From Marinomonas transparens (GTDB lineage: Bacteria; Pseudomonadota; Gammaproteobacteria; Pseudomonadales; Marinomonadaceae), in the NCBI RefSeq assembly GCF_016463975.1, contig NZ_JAEMNX010000010.1, positions 1-64,000 of the forward strand: a stretch of DNA of 64,000 bases, written 5' to 3'. Both the position numbers and the translations under genes were made by a program. The notes under the pieces are model-generated. The model ran no database searches. It had not been told where the DNA came from and saw only the letters and a program-made list of their open reading frames with translations. Positions 49,593 to 59,816 of this stretch are shown here, piece by piece (the first letter of the stretch is position 1; each line of letters opens with the position of its first letter).

Positions 49593-50308
49593 GAGTCGCT
49601 GAGCTCCGCATTAAGTCTCAGTTGAGCTTGATGCATGTCGGTCTGGCATCTTTCCATTAAAGACACCACATCTGTTTCTTTCATACCTGTAGTATCAATA
49701 GGCGCCAACGTCTCTACAAGCACCTTGCCATTATCCCAACGATTCATTTTTACCTGTTGATGAGTACTACTACAAACCACAGGAATAACAGGCACTCCAG
49801 CCCGAACCGCAGCATGGAAAGCCCCTCGTTTAAAGGGTAACCAACCACGACCTCGACTGCGAGTTCCCTCAGGAAACATCCAAATAGAAAGCCCAGCTTT
49901 ATTCATACTGGCAACCACCTGATCAATCGTCGCGATGGCTTGTTGACGGTTATCACGATTGATAAGAATGTTGCCACTCGCCCAATATAAAGTGCCGAAA
50001 AAAGGAATCCAGCGTAAGCTCGTCTTACCAACTGTCACCACGCCTTTTGGCACAGCCACAGAGAGAGTGAACAAATCAAAATTATTTTGATGATTAGCGA
50101 CATAGACAGCTTGCGGTACAGCTTTCGAACTCGGATTAACCCGACCTTCTACTGACAATCCAAATAAAGGCGCTACTTTGGTAAATACTCGAGCCACATT
50201 ATGGACACGATTTTTTGAACGAGGTGCCGCTAAACAGAGCAAGGTACCGAAAAAAGTCACGCCAACAATAAGCACGAATAAAATTAAAATCCTGATTAAA
50301 AACAACAC
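49568..50308 (-). CDS. plsC: 1-acyl-glycerol-3-phosphate acyltransferase
   Basis: Second acylation of phospholipid synthesis at the inner membrane. The catalytic His73 and Asp78 lie in NHQNNFD, and FPEGTRSRGRG is the acceptor motif. I choose GTG 50308 (then LFLIRILILF), which aligns with the E. coli start and gives 246 residues (E. coli 245); the frame runs back to 50362 with an unlikely Cys/Lys/Tyr leader. An N-terminal membrane helix is present. Confidence 0.94.
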   Translation of the reverse strand: MLFLIRILILFVLIVGVTFFGTLLCLAAPRSKNRVHNVARVFTKVAPLFGLSVEGRVNPSSKAVPQAVYVANHQNNFDLFTLSVAVPKGVVTVGKTSLRWIPFFGTLYWASGNILINRDNRQQAIATIDQVVASMNKAGLSIWMFPEGTRSRGRGWLPFKRGAFHAAVRAGVPVIPVVCSSTHQQVKMNRWDNGKVLVETLAPIDTTGMKETDVVSLMERCQTDMHQAQLRLNAELSDSQFVASAK

Positions 50309-50395
50309 CTTGAAATAAACCTCACCATAAAAAAACAAATAAGATTTGTTACAAAACATCACCAGAAAATTGTCTCTGTAATTGATATTTTTGCA

Positions 50396-52726
50396 TTATG
50401 CTTTCGCTTCATGGAAATCTTTACGCCATTGGAAAAAATCTTTGGCGAGCAATGGTTTCGAGAAGAAATAGCCCTGTATTTTGTCACAATGATAATCTCT
50501 CAACAAAGCCACACCTGCCTCATTCTCTGCACCTTCCGCCGTCACTTGAAAACCCAAACTATGGGATAAGTCGATAGAAGCTTTAACGATAAAAGCGTCA
50601 CCTTTATCCGTATCCATATGCTGGATAAACGCCCTATCAATTTTCACCTCATTCACTGGCAGCTCGCGTAAATAAGCCAAAGAAGATTGACCAGTTCCAA
50701 AGTCGTCTATGGCCAAATGTATCTTCATCAGCTGCAAAGCTTTTAGCACATTAATAACCTTGGTTCTGTCTTCCATGACGGCACTTTCTGTCACCTCTAA
50801 CGCAAGCGCGCGGGTAGACAAATTCTGAGCTTCTAACGCATCAGCGACAAAATCAGGTAACTCTTCATCCAATAAATCGTAAGTAGATAAATTAACAGCA
50901 ACGCGAATTTCATGCCCCGCTTGCCACCACTCTTTTAATTGAGCCAAGACAGTTTTCAACATCCACTTGGTTAGAATTTGAATACAACCAGCATGTTCTA
51001 ATAGGGTAATAAATTCATCTGGAGGAACAAACCCAAGCTCAGGATGCTGCCAACGAACAAGCGCTTCCGCTTCCTGACAGTCCCCTTGCGCCACCCCAAC
51101 TTTAGGTTGATAAACAACAAACAGTTGACCGCTCTCTAAAGCATCAGGCAGATCTCGAATAATAGCGAGCTGACGCTGATGACTTTCATCCTGTCCCACC
51201 TCATAAAAAGCATATGACTTTGGCGCACTTTTAGAGATACTTTCAATAATATCGATGCGCCTAAACACATCATTAACACTCGAGGTAGTATGCTTAAAAA
51301 GCAACACACCGATACTAATACCCAATCGAATTTCAGAGCCTGTTTCTACCTCAAATTCCCTATCAAATTCAGCCTCTAAGCTGTCACAATCCGCTGCAAC
51401 CATCTCTTTTTCAAAGATGAGTAAAAATTTATCTGAGCCCATTCGAGCAACAATTTGCGCATCCCTTCCCCATGCCTGAAGACGTTCAGCGACCTTAGCC
51501 ATCAGCACATTACCCACATCATAACCCAACATATTATTAATATTTTTAAAACGCTGAACATTAATAATAGCGAGGCAACCCGTTTGTCGCGGAAGCTGTT
51601 CTTTCAAATAAGACTCAACTGAGCTTTGATTATATAGACCCGTCAATGAATCGTGGGAAGCTCGATAGGTTAACTCCTCTTCCCGGTTTGCAATGGCATC
51701 TTGCATCACGTCCATGGTGTGAGATAACACACCAAACTCACCACTAAACTCCGGTGCTTTAATACGACTACTGCCAATACTAATTTGATTAACATATTCG
51801 ACTAATCGTTTAATCGGCTGTGTCATATTACGCGCTAGTACTAGACCAAGCAGCAAAGCCAATGCCAGAGCACCAGCAAAAATAAGTAACAATTGATTTC
51901 GAGTATTCTCATAACTCTCGAGCCAAGAACCATAAGGTAAATGCAAAATCCCCCATTGGTTTTTCGCACCTAGATCCACGCCTAAAGAAAGGTATTTTTC
52001 ATTATTGGAGAACTTAGGAACTTGCAATATTTCGGCAACATTAGTGACTTCTCGAAACAGAATATCTTTATCCACAGCAGGTAAAGTAGACACACCCCAA
52101 AGACGATGAACACCTTCCGTCTCATACACCACACTGACATCTAAGCCAGTCACCTTCTTAATCTGTTCTGCAACCAGTTGATCCAATGAAAATGCCATGC
52201 CTACCCAAGCAATAATATTAGGAGCTCGAATAGGCACTAAAACCAACTGATAAGAACTATTGTCGAACGCCATCATGGTACTAATAGAAGAACCACCAGA
52301 TCGACGCGCCTCTAGCACTAAATCAGCGATCATAGTATTAGTACTAACCTTTGTAGTCGCCGTGATCACCTTCCCCTTAGGGGAGACTAAAAAAGACAAG
52401 TCAGCATCAATTCGCGCACCATGATTGACCAAAGCAGAACGAATGGTGCCAATTTCTTGTGTTGCCACAGCCTGTTTAAAACCAAAGTCCGAGGTCAAAA
52501 TCTCAACCCCTTTGGTCAACTCTTCAGCTCGATCTTGAAGTAAAAAATCAAAGACCTTACGCGCCACATCAATGGAGTTAACACCTTGTTTGAAATTATC
52601 TTCTTTTAAGGTAGATAAAACAGCCAACGCCGTGCCTAGCTGAGCCAAGGCGAGCAATACCAAAATGAACAGAATCAGTCGTGCCTGAAAGCTTTTTAAC
52701 ACCTTTAACCTCATAAATGATTTCAT
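50396..52726 (-). CDS. Membrane GGDEF-EAL protein, likely c-di-GMP phosphodiesterase
   Basis: A 776-residue signalling protein: TM1 about 17-39, a large periplasmic Cache-like sensor (40-277), TM2 278-298, HAMP (300-350), GGDEF domain (about 355-515) and EAL domain (about 525-770). The GGDEF motif is altered to GSDKF (430-434), so cyclase activity is unlikely and the domain may be regulatory. The EAL motif is intact (EALVRW, 554-559), with the later DDFGTG and KIDRAF residues. Net effect expected: c-di-GMP breakdown. Confidence 0.92.
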   Translation of the reverse strand: MKSFMRLKVLKSFQARLILFILVLLALAQLGTALAVLSTLKEDNFKQGVNSIDVARKVFDFLLQDRAEELTKGVEILTSDFGFKQAVATQEIGTIRSALVNHGARIDADLSFLVSPKGKVITATTKVSTNTMIADLVLEARRSGGSSISTMMAFDNSSYQLVLVPIRAPNIIAWVGMAFSLDQLVAEQIKKVTGLDVSVVYETEGVHRLWGVSTLPAVDKDILFREVTNVAEILQVPKFSNNEKYLSLGVDLGAKNQWGILHLPYGSWLESYENTRNQLLLIFAGALALALLLGLVLARNMTQPIKRLVEYVNQISIGSSRIKAPEFSGEFGVLSHTMDVMQDAIANREEELTYRASHDSLTGLYNQSSVESYLKEQLPRQTGCLAIINVQRFKNINNMLGYDVGNVLMAKVAERLQAWGRDAQIVARMGSDKFLLIFEKEMVAADCDSLEAEFDREFEVETGSEIRLGISIGVLLFKHTTSSVNDVFRRIDIIESISKSAPKSYAFYEVGQDESHQRQLAIIRDLPDALESGQLFVVYQPKVGVAQGDCQEAEALVRWQHPELGFVPPDEFITLLEHAGCIQILTKWMLKTVLAQLKEWWQAGHEIRVAVNLSTYDLLDEELPDFVADALEAQNLSTRALALEVTESAVMEDRTKVINVLKALQLMKIHLAIDDFGTGQSSLAYLRELPVNEVKIDRAFIQHMDTDKGDAFIVKASIDLSHSLGFQVTAEGAENEAGVALLRDYHCDKIQGYFFSKPLLAKDFFQWRKDFHEAKA

Positions 52727-52862
52727 ACTGATCTGGTACCCGGCTCACATAATACAAGCTAATGTAAAAAGAATAATAAGACTTATAGAGTCTTTATGCT
52801 ATATGGGCCAATAAGACACTTGTACACACAGACACTTTAACATATGTTATTTATTTAAACTT

Positions 52863-53954
52863 ATGTTAAACAACATTATGAAAGAACTTACTCGTCGCGT
52901 TTATGAAGCCATTAAGCTGGATCCGCTAGCCTCACAACAAAGCCTAGCGGACCGCCTACAAATGAGTCGTGAATCTGTCGCAGGTCACATAATGCAACTT
53001 ACCCGTCATGGCTACATTTTAGGAAAAGGCTATTTACTCGCCGAACAACATACCTTTGTGGTGATAGGTGGCGCTAATGTTGACATTAACGGCCATAGCC
53101 ATAAAGCCCTGCAAGCCTATGACTCTAACCCAGGCACCATCAATCAAAGCCCTGGCGGAGTAGGCCGTAATATTGCAGAAAACCTTGCAAGACTGGGCGA
53201 AAAAGTACATTTAATCGCCCCCATAGGAGAAGACCAGCGGGGCAATTGGTTGATTGAGCAAACCCGCCTATGTGGTGTAGAAACCCTCCACATATTGCGC
53301 CACGAAAGCCTACCTACAGGTTCTTATTTATCAATCAACGATGAAGATGGCCAACTACAAGCGGCCATTGCGGATATGCGTATTATTGATGCGCTAGATG
53401 AAAATAAATTAAAAACTAAACAAGCGATACTGCAAAGTGCTTACCGCATTATCGTCGATGCTAACCTACCGTCAAATACCATCGACTGGCTCGCCCAACA
53501 AACATTCGACACCAACTGGATAGCCGATGCGGTTTCAGCCACAAAAGCCCCAAGATTACGGCCCATCTTGTCACAACTCACGCTATTAAAAGCCAATCAA
53601 GATGAGGCCAGAGCTATCCTAGCTTGCACCGAGACTGATCCTAAAAAACTCGCACAAGACCTACTTACCACTGGTGTCAAGAGTGTCTTACTCAGTCTAG
53701 GTAGCCAAGGGGTTTTATATGCAGACAGCGAAAATTGTCTGCAAAAAAACTGCCACCCAAGCCAACCCATTAGTGACAGTGGCGCAGGAGATGCTCTGCT
53801 CGCAGGCTTTTTAAGTGCCAGCCAGCAAAACCAAAAGCTTGACCAAGCACTTTCCTTTGCTCTTGCTTGTGCCGCTATGACATTAGAAAGCCCTTTCGCA
53901 AACAATCCCGAATTAACCATTCAAAACGTAACTCAATGGATCGCATCCCTATGA
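52863..53954 (+). CDS. psuK: Pseudouridine kinase with N-terminal HTH
   Basis: A 363-residue PfkB-family kinase. Residues about 7-55 form a winged-helix DNA-binding domain (SQQSLADRLQMSRESVAGHIMQL). The rest is the sugar/nucleoside kinase, with GGANVDI, GGVGRNIAENLARLG and the anion-hole/base motif DSGAGDALLAGF. Overlap with psuG points to pseudouridine as substrate. The HTH suggests that it also regulates its operon. No transporter gene is beside it. Confidence 0.88.
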   Translation: MLNNIMKELTRRVYEAIKLDPLASQQSLADRLQMSRESVAGHIMQLTRHGYILGKGYLLAEQHTFVVIGGANVDINGHSHKALQAYDSNPGTINQSPGGVGRNIAENLARLGEKVHLIAPIGEDQRGNWLIEQTRLCGVETLHILRHESLPTGSYLSINDEDGQLQAAIADMRIIDALDENKLKTKQAILQSAYRIIVDANLPSNTIDWLAQQTFDTNWIADAVSATKAPRLRPILSQLTLLKANQDEARAILACTETDPKKLAQDLLTTGVKSVLLSLGSQGVLYADSENCLQKNCHPSQPISDSGAGDALLAGFLSASQQNQKLDQALSFALACAAMTLESPFANNPELTIQNVTQWIASL

Positions 53955-54856
53955 ATCAATATTTAGACATACATCCCGACGTTGCTACAGCACTTGCTGC
54001 TGGAAAACCTGTAGTGGCCTTAGAAAGCACGATTATTTCTCACGGAATGCCGTGGCCACAAAACGCAGAGACAGCAAAAAAAGTCGAGCAAATCATCCGT
54101 GATAATGGCGCCGTACCCGCGACCATTGCCATCATTGATGGCCGTCTAAAAGCAGGTCTAAGCAATGATGAAATCGATGTTCTTGGTCAAGCAGGGCTAT
54201 CGGTAACCAAATGCTCTCGTCGTGATTTGCCTTTCGTCGTTGCACAAAGACAACATGGTGCCACCACAGTCGCAGCCACCATGATCATTGCCGCCATGGC
54301 TGGCATCAAGGTATTTGCCACCGGAGGCATTGGTGGCGTTCATCGCGGTGCACAGCAATCCTTTGATATTTCAGCAGATTTACAAGAGTTGGCAAAAACC
54401 AATGTGGCCGTAGTCTGTGCCGGCGCCAAGTCCATTTTAGACCTGGCCTTGACACGCGAATACCTAGAAACTCAAGGTGTACCCGTACTAGGTTATAAAA
54501 CAGATACACTTCCTGCATTTTACACTCGAGAAAGCGATCAGACTGTTGATTACAACCTACAATCTGCGACGGACATTGCCGAATTCCTAACCGCAAAATG
54601 GGGAATGCAATTAGATGGCGGTGCCATTATCACCAACCCAATTCCAGAAGAGTTTGCCATGGAAAAAAGCGCTATTGATAGCGCGATCAATCAAGCCTTA
54701 GCAGAAATGGCAGAGCAAGGGGTTGCAGGTAAAGAGTCGACGCCTTTCTTATTGGCGCGAGTGGCAGAATTAACTGGCGGCAACAGCTTAGCCAGTAACA
54801 TCCAACTGGTCTTTAACAATGCTCGCCTTGCGGCAAAAATTGCAGTTGCTCTCTAA
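53951..54856 (+). CDS. psuG: Pseudouridine-5'-phosphate glycosidase
   Basis: Splits pseudouridine 5'-phosphate to uracil and ribose-5-phosphate. Its 301 residues (E. coli 312) contain ALESTIISHGMPWPQN, FATGGIGGVHRGA and TNPIPEEF, all typical. ATG 53951 overlaps the psuK stop by 4 bases; the longer frame to 53867 lies inside psuK. With psuK it forms a complete pseudouridine breakdown pair. Confidence 0.95.
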   Translation: MNQYLDIHPDVATALAAGKPVVALESTIISHGMPWPQNAETAKKVEQIIRDNGAVPATIAIIDGRLKAGLSNDEIDVLGQAGLSVTKCSRRDLPFVVAQRQHGATTVAATMIIAAMAGIKVFATGGIGGVHRGAQQSFDISADLQELAKTNVAVVCAGAKSILDLALTREYLETQGVPVLGYKTDTLPAFYTRESDQTVDYNLQSATDIAEFLTAKWGMQLDGGAIITNPIPEEFAMEKSAIDSAINQALAEMAEQGVAGKESTPFLLARVAELTGGNSLASNIQLVFNNARLAAKIAVAL

Positions 54857-54865
54857 ATTTATCGG

Positions 54866-55852
54866 CTAGCTCTGCCAATAATTATCCTGCCAAAAGTCGA
54901 TTTGATCGTCTGCGAGAAAACTCCAAGCGACAAATCGACTGATTTTTTGACCTTGGGCCATTTCAATGGTTTTCACTTGCCGAGCACCTACTTCTTTCAA
55001 TGCTCGATAAATGGCGTCTAAGTTCTCTTGGCGAGCCACTAACGACGTAAACCAGAAACAGCGATCAGCGTACTGCACACTTTCTTTTGCCATACGTGAT
55101 ACAAAGCCCACTTCGCCACCATCGCACCATAGTTCAGCTGCCGTGCCGCCAAAATTCAATGTTGGTTTAGCCCCATCGGATGACGCTCTCGATTTAACAC
55201 CACGCCATTTACGTTGGTTTTCGCCAACCATAGCGGCTTCACTGGTATGAAAAGGAGGATTACAAAGAGTCAGATCGAAACGTTCCTGTGCATTCCAAAT
55301 ACCATCAAACATCTTGTCTTCTTTAGCCTGTAGGCGAGCAAAAATATTTCCCTTCAAACAAGCATTAGATTTAATAATAGTATCGCAAGTCGCTACAGCA
55401 ACTGGGTTTACATCGGAACCAACAAACTGCCAACCATAGGACTGGTGCCCAATAATGGGATAGACACAGTTCGCGCCAACCCCAACATCCAAAACCTTAA
55501 CGCCCCTCCCTCTTGGAATCACACCGTTATTACTGTGCGCCAAAAGATCCGCAAGATAATGAATATAGTCAGCTCGACCTGGGATGGGAGGACACAAGTA
55601 GCCCGGTGGAATATCCCAAAAGGCAACGCCATAAAAATGGTTCAATAGGGCTCGGTTTAATGTTTTCACCGCATTTGGGTTAGAAAAATCAACAGATTCA
55701 TTGCCATACTTATTAAGCTGAATAAAAGCGGATAGCTCTGGACAAGAGTCTGCTAACAGGGCGAAATCATAACGCGCTCGATGGGGGTTACGAACATGAA
55801 GTTCTAACTTATTCACCCGCTTACCTTTTGTATGCTTGCCTCTGGATACCAC
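54866..55852 (-). CDS. rlmF: 23S rRNA m6A1618 methyltransferase
   Basis: SAM-dependent N6-methylation of adenine 1618 in 23S rRNA. The 328-residue protein (E. coli 308) has LDVGVGANCVYPIIG for SAM binding and the catalytic NPPF (CNPPFHTS). It is convergent with psuG, 9 bases away. The N-terminal Lys/Arg-rich part may bind RNA. Confidence 0.93.
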   Translation of the reverse strand: MVSRGKHTKGKRVNKLELHVRNPHRARYDFALLADSCPELSAFIQLNKYGNESVDFSNPNAVKTLNRALLNHFYGVAFWDIPPGYLCPPIPGRADYIHYLADLLAHSNNGVIPRGRGVKVLDVGVGANCVYPIIGHQSYGWQFVGSDVNPVAVATCDTIIKSNACLKGNIFARLQAKEDKMFDGIWNAQERFDLTLCNPPFHTSEAAMVGENQRKWRGVKSRASSDGAKPTLNFGGTAAELWCDGGEVGFVSRMAKESVQYADRCFWFTSLVARQENLDAIYRALKEVGARQVKTIEMAQGQKISRFVAWSFLADDQIDFWQDNYWQS

Positions 55853-55912
55853 TACGCTGCCGTCACCTTAATCTAAAATACTTATTTTAAGAAAAGAGTA
55901 TAACTGAATTCC

Positions 55913-56539
55913 CTAACTTGAACTAAAGGGTAGAAATAGCCCCTTCGCCACTTCTGCCATAAGGTTTCGAAACCATTCAACCGCAGGGGCTTTTTCAATG
56001 CTTTTTGGCCAGCTTAAATAATATTTCGAATCAGGAAATTCGATGGGCACAGGCTTAATCTTGTCTGGTTTAGCAAGGGAGTGATGATTTGCCATAATAC
56101 AGTGAAATTTTTCATAGCCTAGCAAAGTTTTTCTGTAAGTATCTGAAATATAAACATATTCACTGCACAATACGACATCTACCCTATGTTTTGCCTGATC
56201 CAGTAAAGTATTTTCTGTCACTGTGGCCGTTTCTAAACAGGCTAAAGGCGCTTCTTGATAAAAACGCTCAGCAATCGCAGGCACATAAGGTTGAGCCTAA
56301 TAATGGGTCGTTTGCAATCGAAAAGTCCGGCTGCTGGCTTGCGGCTGAAAGTCCGAATTCTTTGTGGAGCACCTCGACAATAGGGCAACTATTCACATTC
56401 TGCACTCGCCTCGAATAACCGGCTTTTATCCACATGCTGATGCCTACATGGATCTAGGCTATTAGGGCAATGCAGAAGCGATTGCCGTGACAAGAGGACT
56501 TTCCTTAAGATCCAGTTGCTGAAGTGCATTAGAAGTCAT
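55913..56539 (-). pseudogene. Decayed LysR-family regulator
   Basis: Fragments of one LysR gene in three frames. From ATG 56539 comes a LysR-like start (LQQLDLKESPLVTAIAS) that stops at 56462. After a loss of most of the HTH, another frame reads PIVEVLHKEFGLSAAS...FSIANDPLLGSTL (about 56390-56295), the start of a substrate-binding domain. A one-base shift then continues it as VPAIAERFYQEAPLACLE to 55913, ending in WFRNLMAEV. It lies divergently beside an EamA exporter that it may once have regulated. Confidence 0.78.
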
Positions 56540-56648
56540 TGAGTAAAAACCGATTTTTACATAATAGTTAGACCTATTATGCATTGGATTTGATGAAGAA
56601 GAAAAGTCATGATGTAAGCCTCTTAACAGTCCAAAAATAGAGCAACAC

Positions 56649-57611
56649 ATGCCGACAGCAAAACAAACATTTTTATACGGGCTTTTTTTTAGCTGCATCG
56701 CCGTTTTATTCTGGGGAATGCTGCCCATCGCCCTGAAATTATCTGGCGGATTCGCTGATGCCATCACCTTAACTTGGCTTAGATTCCTCGTCGCTGGAGT
56801 CATTCTTGCGCTTTGGCAATGGCTACGAGGTAAGTTAGGTGAATTTCGAGCATTAAAAAGAAAGGATTGGCTACGCCTTTGCGCTGCGGCTAGCTTTTTG
56901 ATTGTCAATTACACCACCTTCGTTTGGAGTCTAGGTTATCTATTACCCGGCTCAGCTCAATTGAGCTTTCAAGTAGCGCCGCTTTTTCTTGCCTTAGGGG
57001 GAGTGTTCTTTTTGAAAGAAAAGATTCATTGGAAGCAATGGCTTTGCTTCGCGATGATTGGCTTGGGGATGTTAATTTTCTTCCACCCCGTGTTTGGACA
57101 AACGAATAAAAGCACAATTTGGGTCGGCTTTGCGATCGTCCAGGTCTCAGCCGTATGCTGGTCTATGTACGCATTACTACAAAAGTCCCTGTTTAAGTAT
57201 TTAGGGCCTTCCAATATATTTCTCGCTATTTACGGTTATGCCGCCGTAGTGATGCTTCCCTTCACTACGCCAAGCCTCTTGCTGACCATGTCATCACAAG
57301 ATACATGGATTGCTGCCTTTTGTTGTTTGAATACACTGATTGCTTACGGCGCTTTTGCCCAAGCCATGCGTTATTGGCAAACCGTGCAAGTGAGTGCTTC
57401 AGTTGCACTCTCTCCGGTCACCGCGTTTATTCTAACGGAGCTTTGTGTAGCGAATAATTGGTGGCCAGACAGTATCTCTTCTTCCCATGCGGATACATTA
57501 AGCCTGTTCGGTATGTTTATCGTAATTGCTAGCGCTATAGGTGTACAGCTGATTAGCGCGAGGATCCAAAGACAAGCTCAACAACCATTAGCGGCTGCTT
57601 CTAAGCAATAA
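56649..57611 (+). CDS. EamA-family (DMT) transporter
   Basis: A 320-residue inner-membrane protein with about ten helices in two EamA repeats (starting LFFSCIAVLFWGMLPIALKL and VGFAIVQVSAVCWSMYALLQ). The ribosome site before ATG 56649 is weak. The divergent LysR gene is broken, so control may be lost. Substrate unknown. Confidence 0.9.
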   Translation: MPTAKQTFLYGLFFSCIAVLFWGMLPIALKLSGGFADAITLTWLRFLVAGVILALWQWLRGKLGEFRALKRKDWLRLCAAASFLIVNYTTFVWSLGYLLPGSAQLSFQVAPLFLALGGVFFLKEKIHWKQWLCFAMIGLGMLIFFHPVFGQTNKSTIWVGFAIVQVSAVCWSMYALLQKSLFKYLGPSNIFLAIYGYAAVVMLPFTTPSLLLTMSSQDTWIAAFCCLNTLIAYGAFAQAMRYWQTVQVSASVALSPVTAFILTELCVANNWWPDSISSSHADTLSLFGMFIVIASAIGVQLISARIQRQAQQPLAAASKQ

Positions 57612-57621
57612 AACGGAAAGA

Positions 57622-57972
57622 TTATAACCAGACCATGAAGGGATAAAGTGATGCCCCGAGAACAAGTACAATAGCCAATAGTGTAAAAAATGCTTCAGCT
57701 GGGTTTTGGCGAGCATGCTGCAGATAGCCTAAAACCCACTGCCCAAACGACACAGGTCGCATGTCTTTTGCTCGCACGATTTGATCTGCTCGAATAAGTT
57801 CCAATGCCTTCATCGCTTGTTCTTTGTCTTTCACCCACAAGCCAGCCATAGAAACTTGCCAGCGACCTGCACTGGTCTCATAAAAAGGGATATCGTTATC
57901 CATGAGCAACTGACGAATATCATTCGCTTCTTCATCTGGAACATATTTGAGCCGAAAAACCAGAGTTGCCAT
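57622..57972 (-). CDS. DUF6164-like membrane protein
   Basis: A 116-residue protein from ATG 57972 (MATLVFRLKYV), with AAGG 6 bases upstream; the frame extends to 58062. The N-terminal ferredoxin-like part (VPDEEANDIRQLL..FYETSAGRW) is DUF2007/DUF6164-like and is followed by one C-terminal membrane helix (FFTLLAIVLVLGASLYPFMVWL). Function unknown. Confidence 0.82.
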   Translation of the reverse strand: MATLVFRLKYVPDEEANDIRQLLMDNDIPFYETSAGRWQVSMAGLWVKDKEQAMKALELIRADQIVRAKDMRPVSFGQWVLGYLQHARQNPAEAFFTLLAIVLVLGASLYPFMVWL

Positions 57973-58068
57973 GGGGTACCTTGCAAGCAGTGAATGGGTA
58001 AAATCGCAGCAAGAATAAGAGAAGGCTCTCTTAAACACAATACTCTTAGATACGAAGAGCATCCCTCT

Positions 58069-59631
58069 CTATTTAGGTGGATTGTCTTCAAACCATTGGA
58101 TCACTTTTTTCTGTGGCAATGGACGACAAAAATAGTAACCTTGAACTCGATCAACCCCTAGCTCTGTCACCGCATCCAATTGGTCTTTACGCTCCACACC
58201 TTCTGCCACCAGCCTCATATTCAGCTCCTTAGCCAGCTTGGTCACTGAAGCCAATACCTGACGAGTAAATTGGTCGTCTCTCAAATTGGCAATAAACACT
58301 TGATCAAGCTTTAAGGTGTCATAGGGAAAACGACGCAGAAAATCCAAACCTGAGTAACCTGTACCAAAATCATCGACAGACAGACAAATACCCAAGACTT
58401 TAATCTGTTCAAAACGACTAACCATCAAGGGCAATTCCGCTGTGGTTAAAGCACTCGTCTCGGTTACCTCTAAACCTAGCCGGCCTTTCAGTTCTGGGTA
58501 TTCTTCAAGAATTCCAGCCAACTGAGGAGCAAAAGATTCCTTCACTAAACTATGCCTGTCGACATTTACTGCCGTCTTAATATTATTTAGTTGCTTAGGG
58601 TATTCTCGATAAAAAGCGCCTACCTTACGAATCACCATCCAGGTAAGTGTATCAATCAAGCCTAAACGATTCGCAATTTCTACAATATACAAAGGAGACA
58701 CCTGCCCATGGCGAGGAGAAGACCAACGTATAAGGGCCTCCATTTCATGGAAGCTTCCAGGGTGAAGAGAAACAATCGGCTGGAAATATACCTCCATTGC
58801 ATCATTTAAAATCGCTTTTTTAATATCATGCTGTACTGAATATCGATAGTGTATCAGGCTAAAATGGCCAAAATACAAGACAGCATAGAGCACAATCCAT
58901 GCAGCAACAGCCCAAGGTAACAAGGATCTCAAACTCTCCCAGTAGACCTTATTGGGCAAAAACACCGTCAACGTCATGGACAGATTTTCGATATGACTCT
59001 GGCGCTTAGCAAGCACCGCCATATCCCATACTTGTCCATAAGAAGACAGCTTTTGGGAGCCAATTTGCAACTCATAAGGGTAATCGGGAGATAACAACCA
59101 AAATACATCTTCAATTAGGTCATTCGGGGCAGCTAAGCCATTAGCACCAATGCCGTTTTCACCTTGATAAAAGGCAAAAAAAGTTTCTTCACCAAGAGTA
59201 TTAGAGGGGGCTAAAGAGACAGTTTTACGATCTGAACTCTGCTCGATACGCTGTGTAATGGATTTAAATATTGAAAAATCCTTAGCACCAAGGCTTGTAC
59301 AATACACCCGAAAATCGGCATTAAACAAGCCCACTTCTTTAAAGGTGGAAGAGTAAAAAGCCGCCCGCCTGAGACTTTTCAAGTCTGCGTCTTCACAAGA
59401 CGCCGTTGCCTCACTAGTAACGTATTGCAACTCAGCAAAGATGTTAGTCATTTTCTGAGTCAGTACAGAATCAGCTTCATCCGCACGCTGATCTAATTGC
59501 GCGTGTAGATAAAAATAAAGACCGATAGGAAAAATAAACACACAGACACAAAAAGACAGAGAACCGTAAATAAGCAACCATTTATTATTTGACGGGATGG
59601 ATGCATACAGATCTTTTATCACAAAGTCCAC
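58069..59631 (-). CDS. CSS-type membrane EAL phosphodiesterase
   Basis: A 520-residue protein: TM1 about 18-41, periplasmic CSS-like domain (42-235) with Cys79 and a Cys-Thr-Ser at 111-113 in place of Cys-Ser-Ser, TM2 about 237-258, and a C-terminal EAL domain (about 265-520) with EALIRW, DDFGTG and KLDQVF. In E. coli such proteins are c-di-GMP phosphodiesterases whose activity depends on the periplasmic disulfide. No GGDEF domain. Confidence 0.92.
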   Translation of the reverse strand: MDFVIKDLYASIPSNNKWLLIYGSLSFCVCVFIFPIGLYFYLHAQLDQRADEADSVLTQKMTNIFAELQYVTSEATASCEDADLKSLRRAAFYSSTFKEVGLFNADFRVYCTSLGAKDFSIFKSITQRIEQSSDRKTVSLAPSNTLGEETFFAFYQGENGIGANGLAAPNDLIEDVFWLLSPDYPYELQIGSQKLSSYGQVWDMAVLAKRQSHIENLSMTLTVFLPNKVYWESLRSLLPWAVAAWIVLYAVLYFGHFSLIHYRYSVQHDIKKAILNDAMEVYFQPIVSLHPGSFHEMEALIRWSSPRHGQVSPLYIVEIANRLGLIDTLTWMVIRKVGAFYREYPKQLNNIKTAVNVDRHSLVKESFAPQLAGILEEYPELKGRLGLEVTETSALTTAELPLMVSRFEQIKVLGICLSVDDFGTGYSGLDFLRRFPYDTLKLDQVFIANLRDDQFTRQVLASVTKLAKELNMRLVAEGVERKDQLDAVTELGVDRVQGYYFCRPLPQKKVIQWFEDNPPK

Positions 59632-59816
59632 ACATTATTTGTAATCAGGGCACGCATTTAGTCTTCTTTTTTGTAAAGAAACGTTTTTTCAGAAAAGAGA
59701 TATTACAGAAGAGATATAAACTAGCCAATAGTAAAAGGCTTTTATAAGGTGGTATTTTGCTATTAATTACATAAAATAACGAAAAAATAGATTTTCTAAC
59801 GATGGTTTAAGGACTG

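Noticed and set aside
56540..56908. Minus-strand frame opposite the EamA exporter start as a 148-residue protein
   Set aside because: Its first part is antisense to the exporter and low in coding character; only the last about 25 codons resemble a LysR start and are kept as part of the pseudogene.
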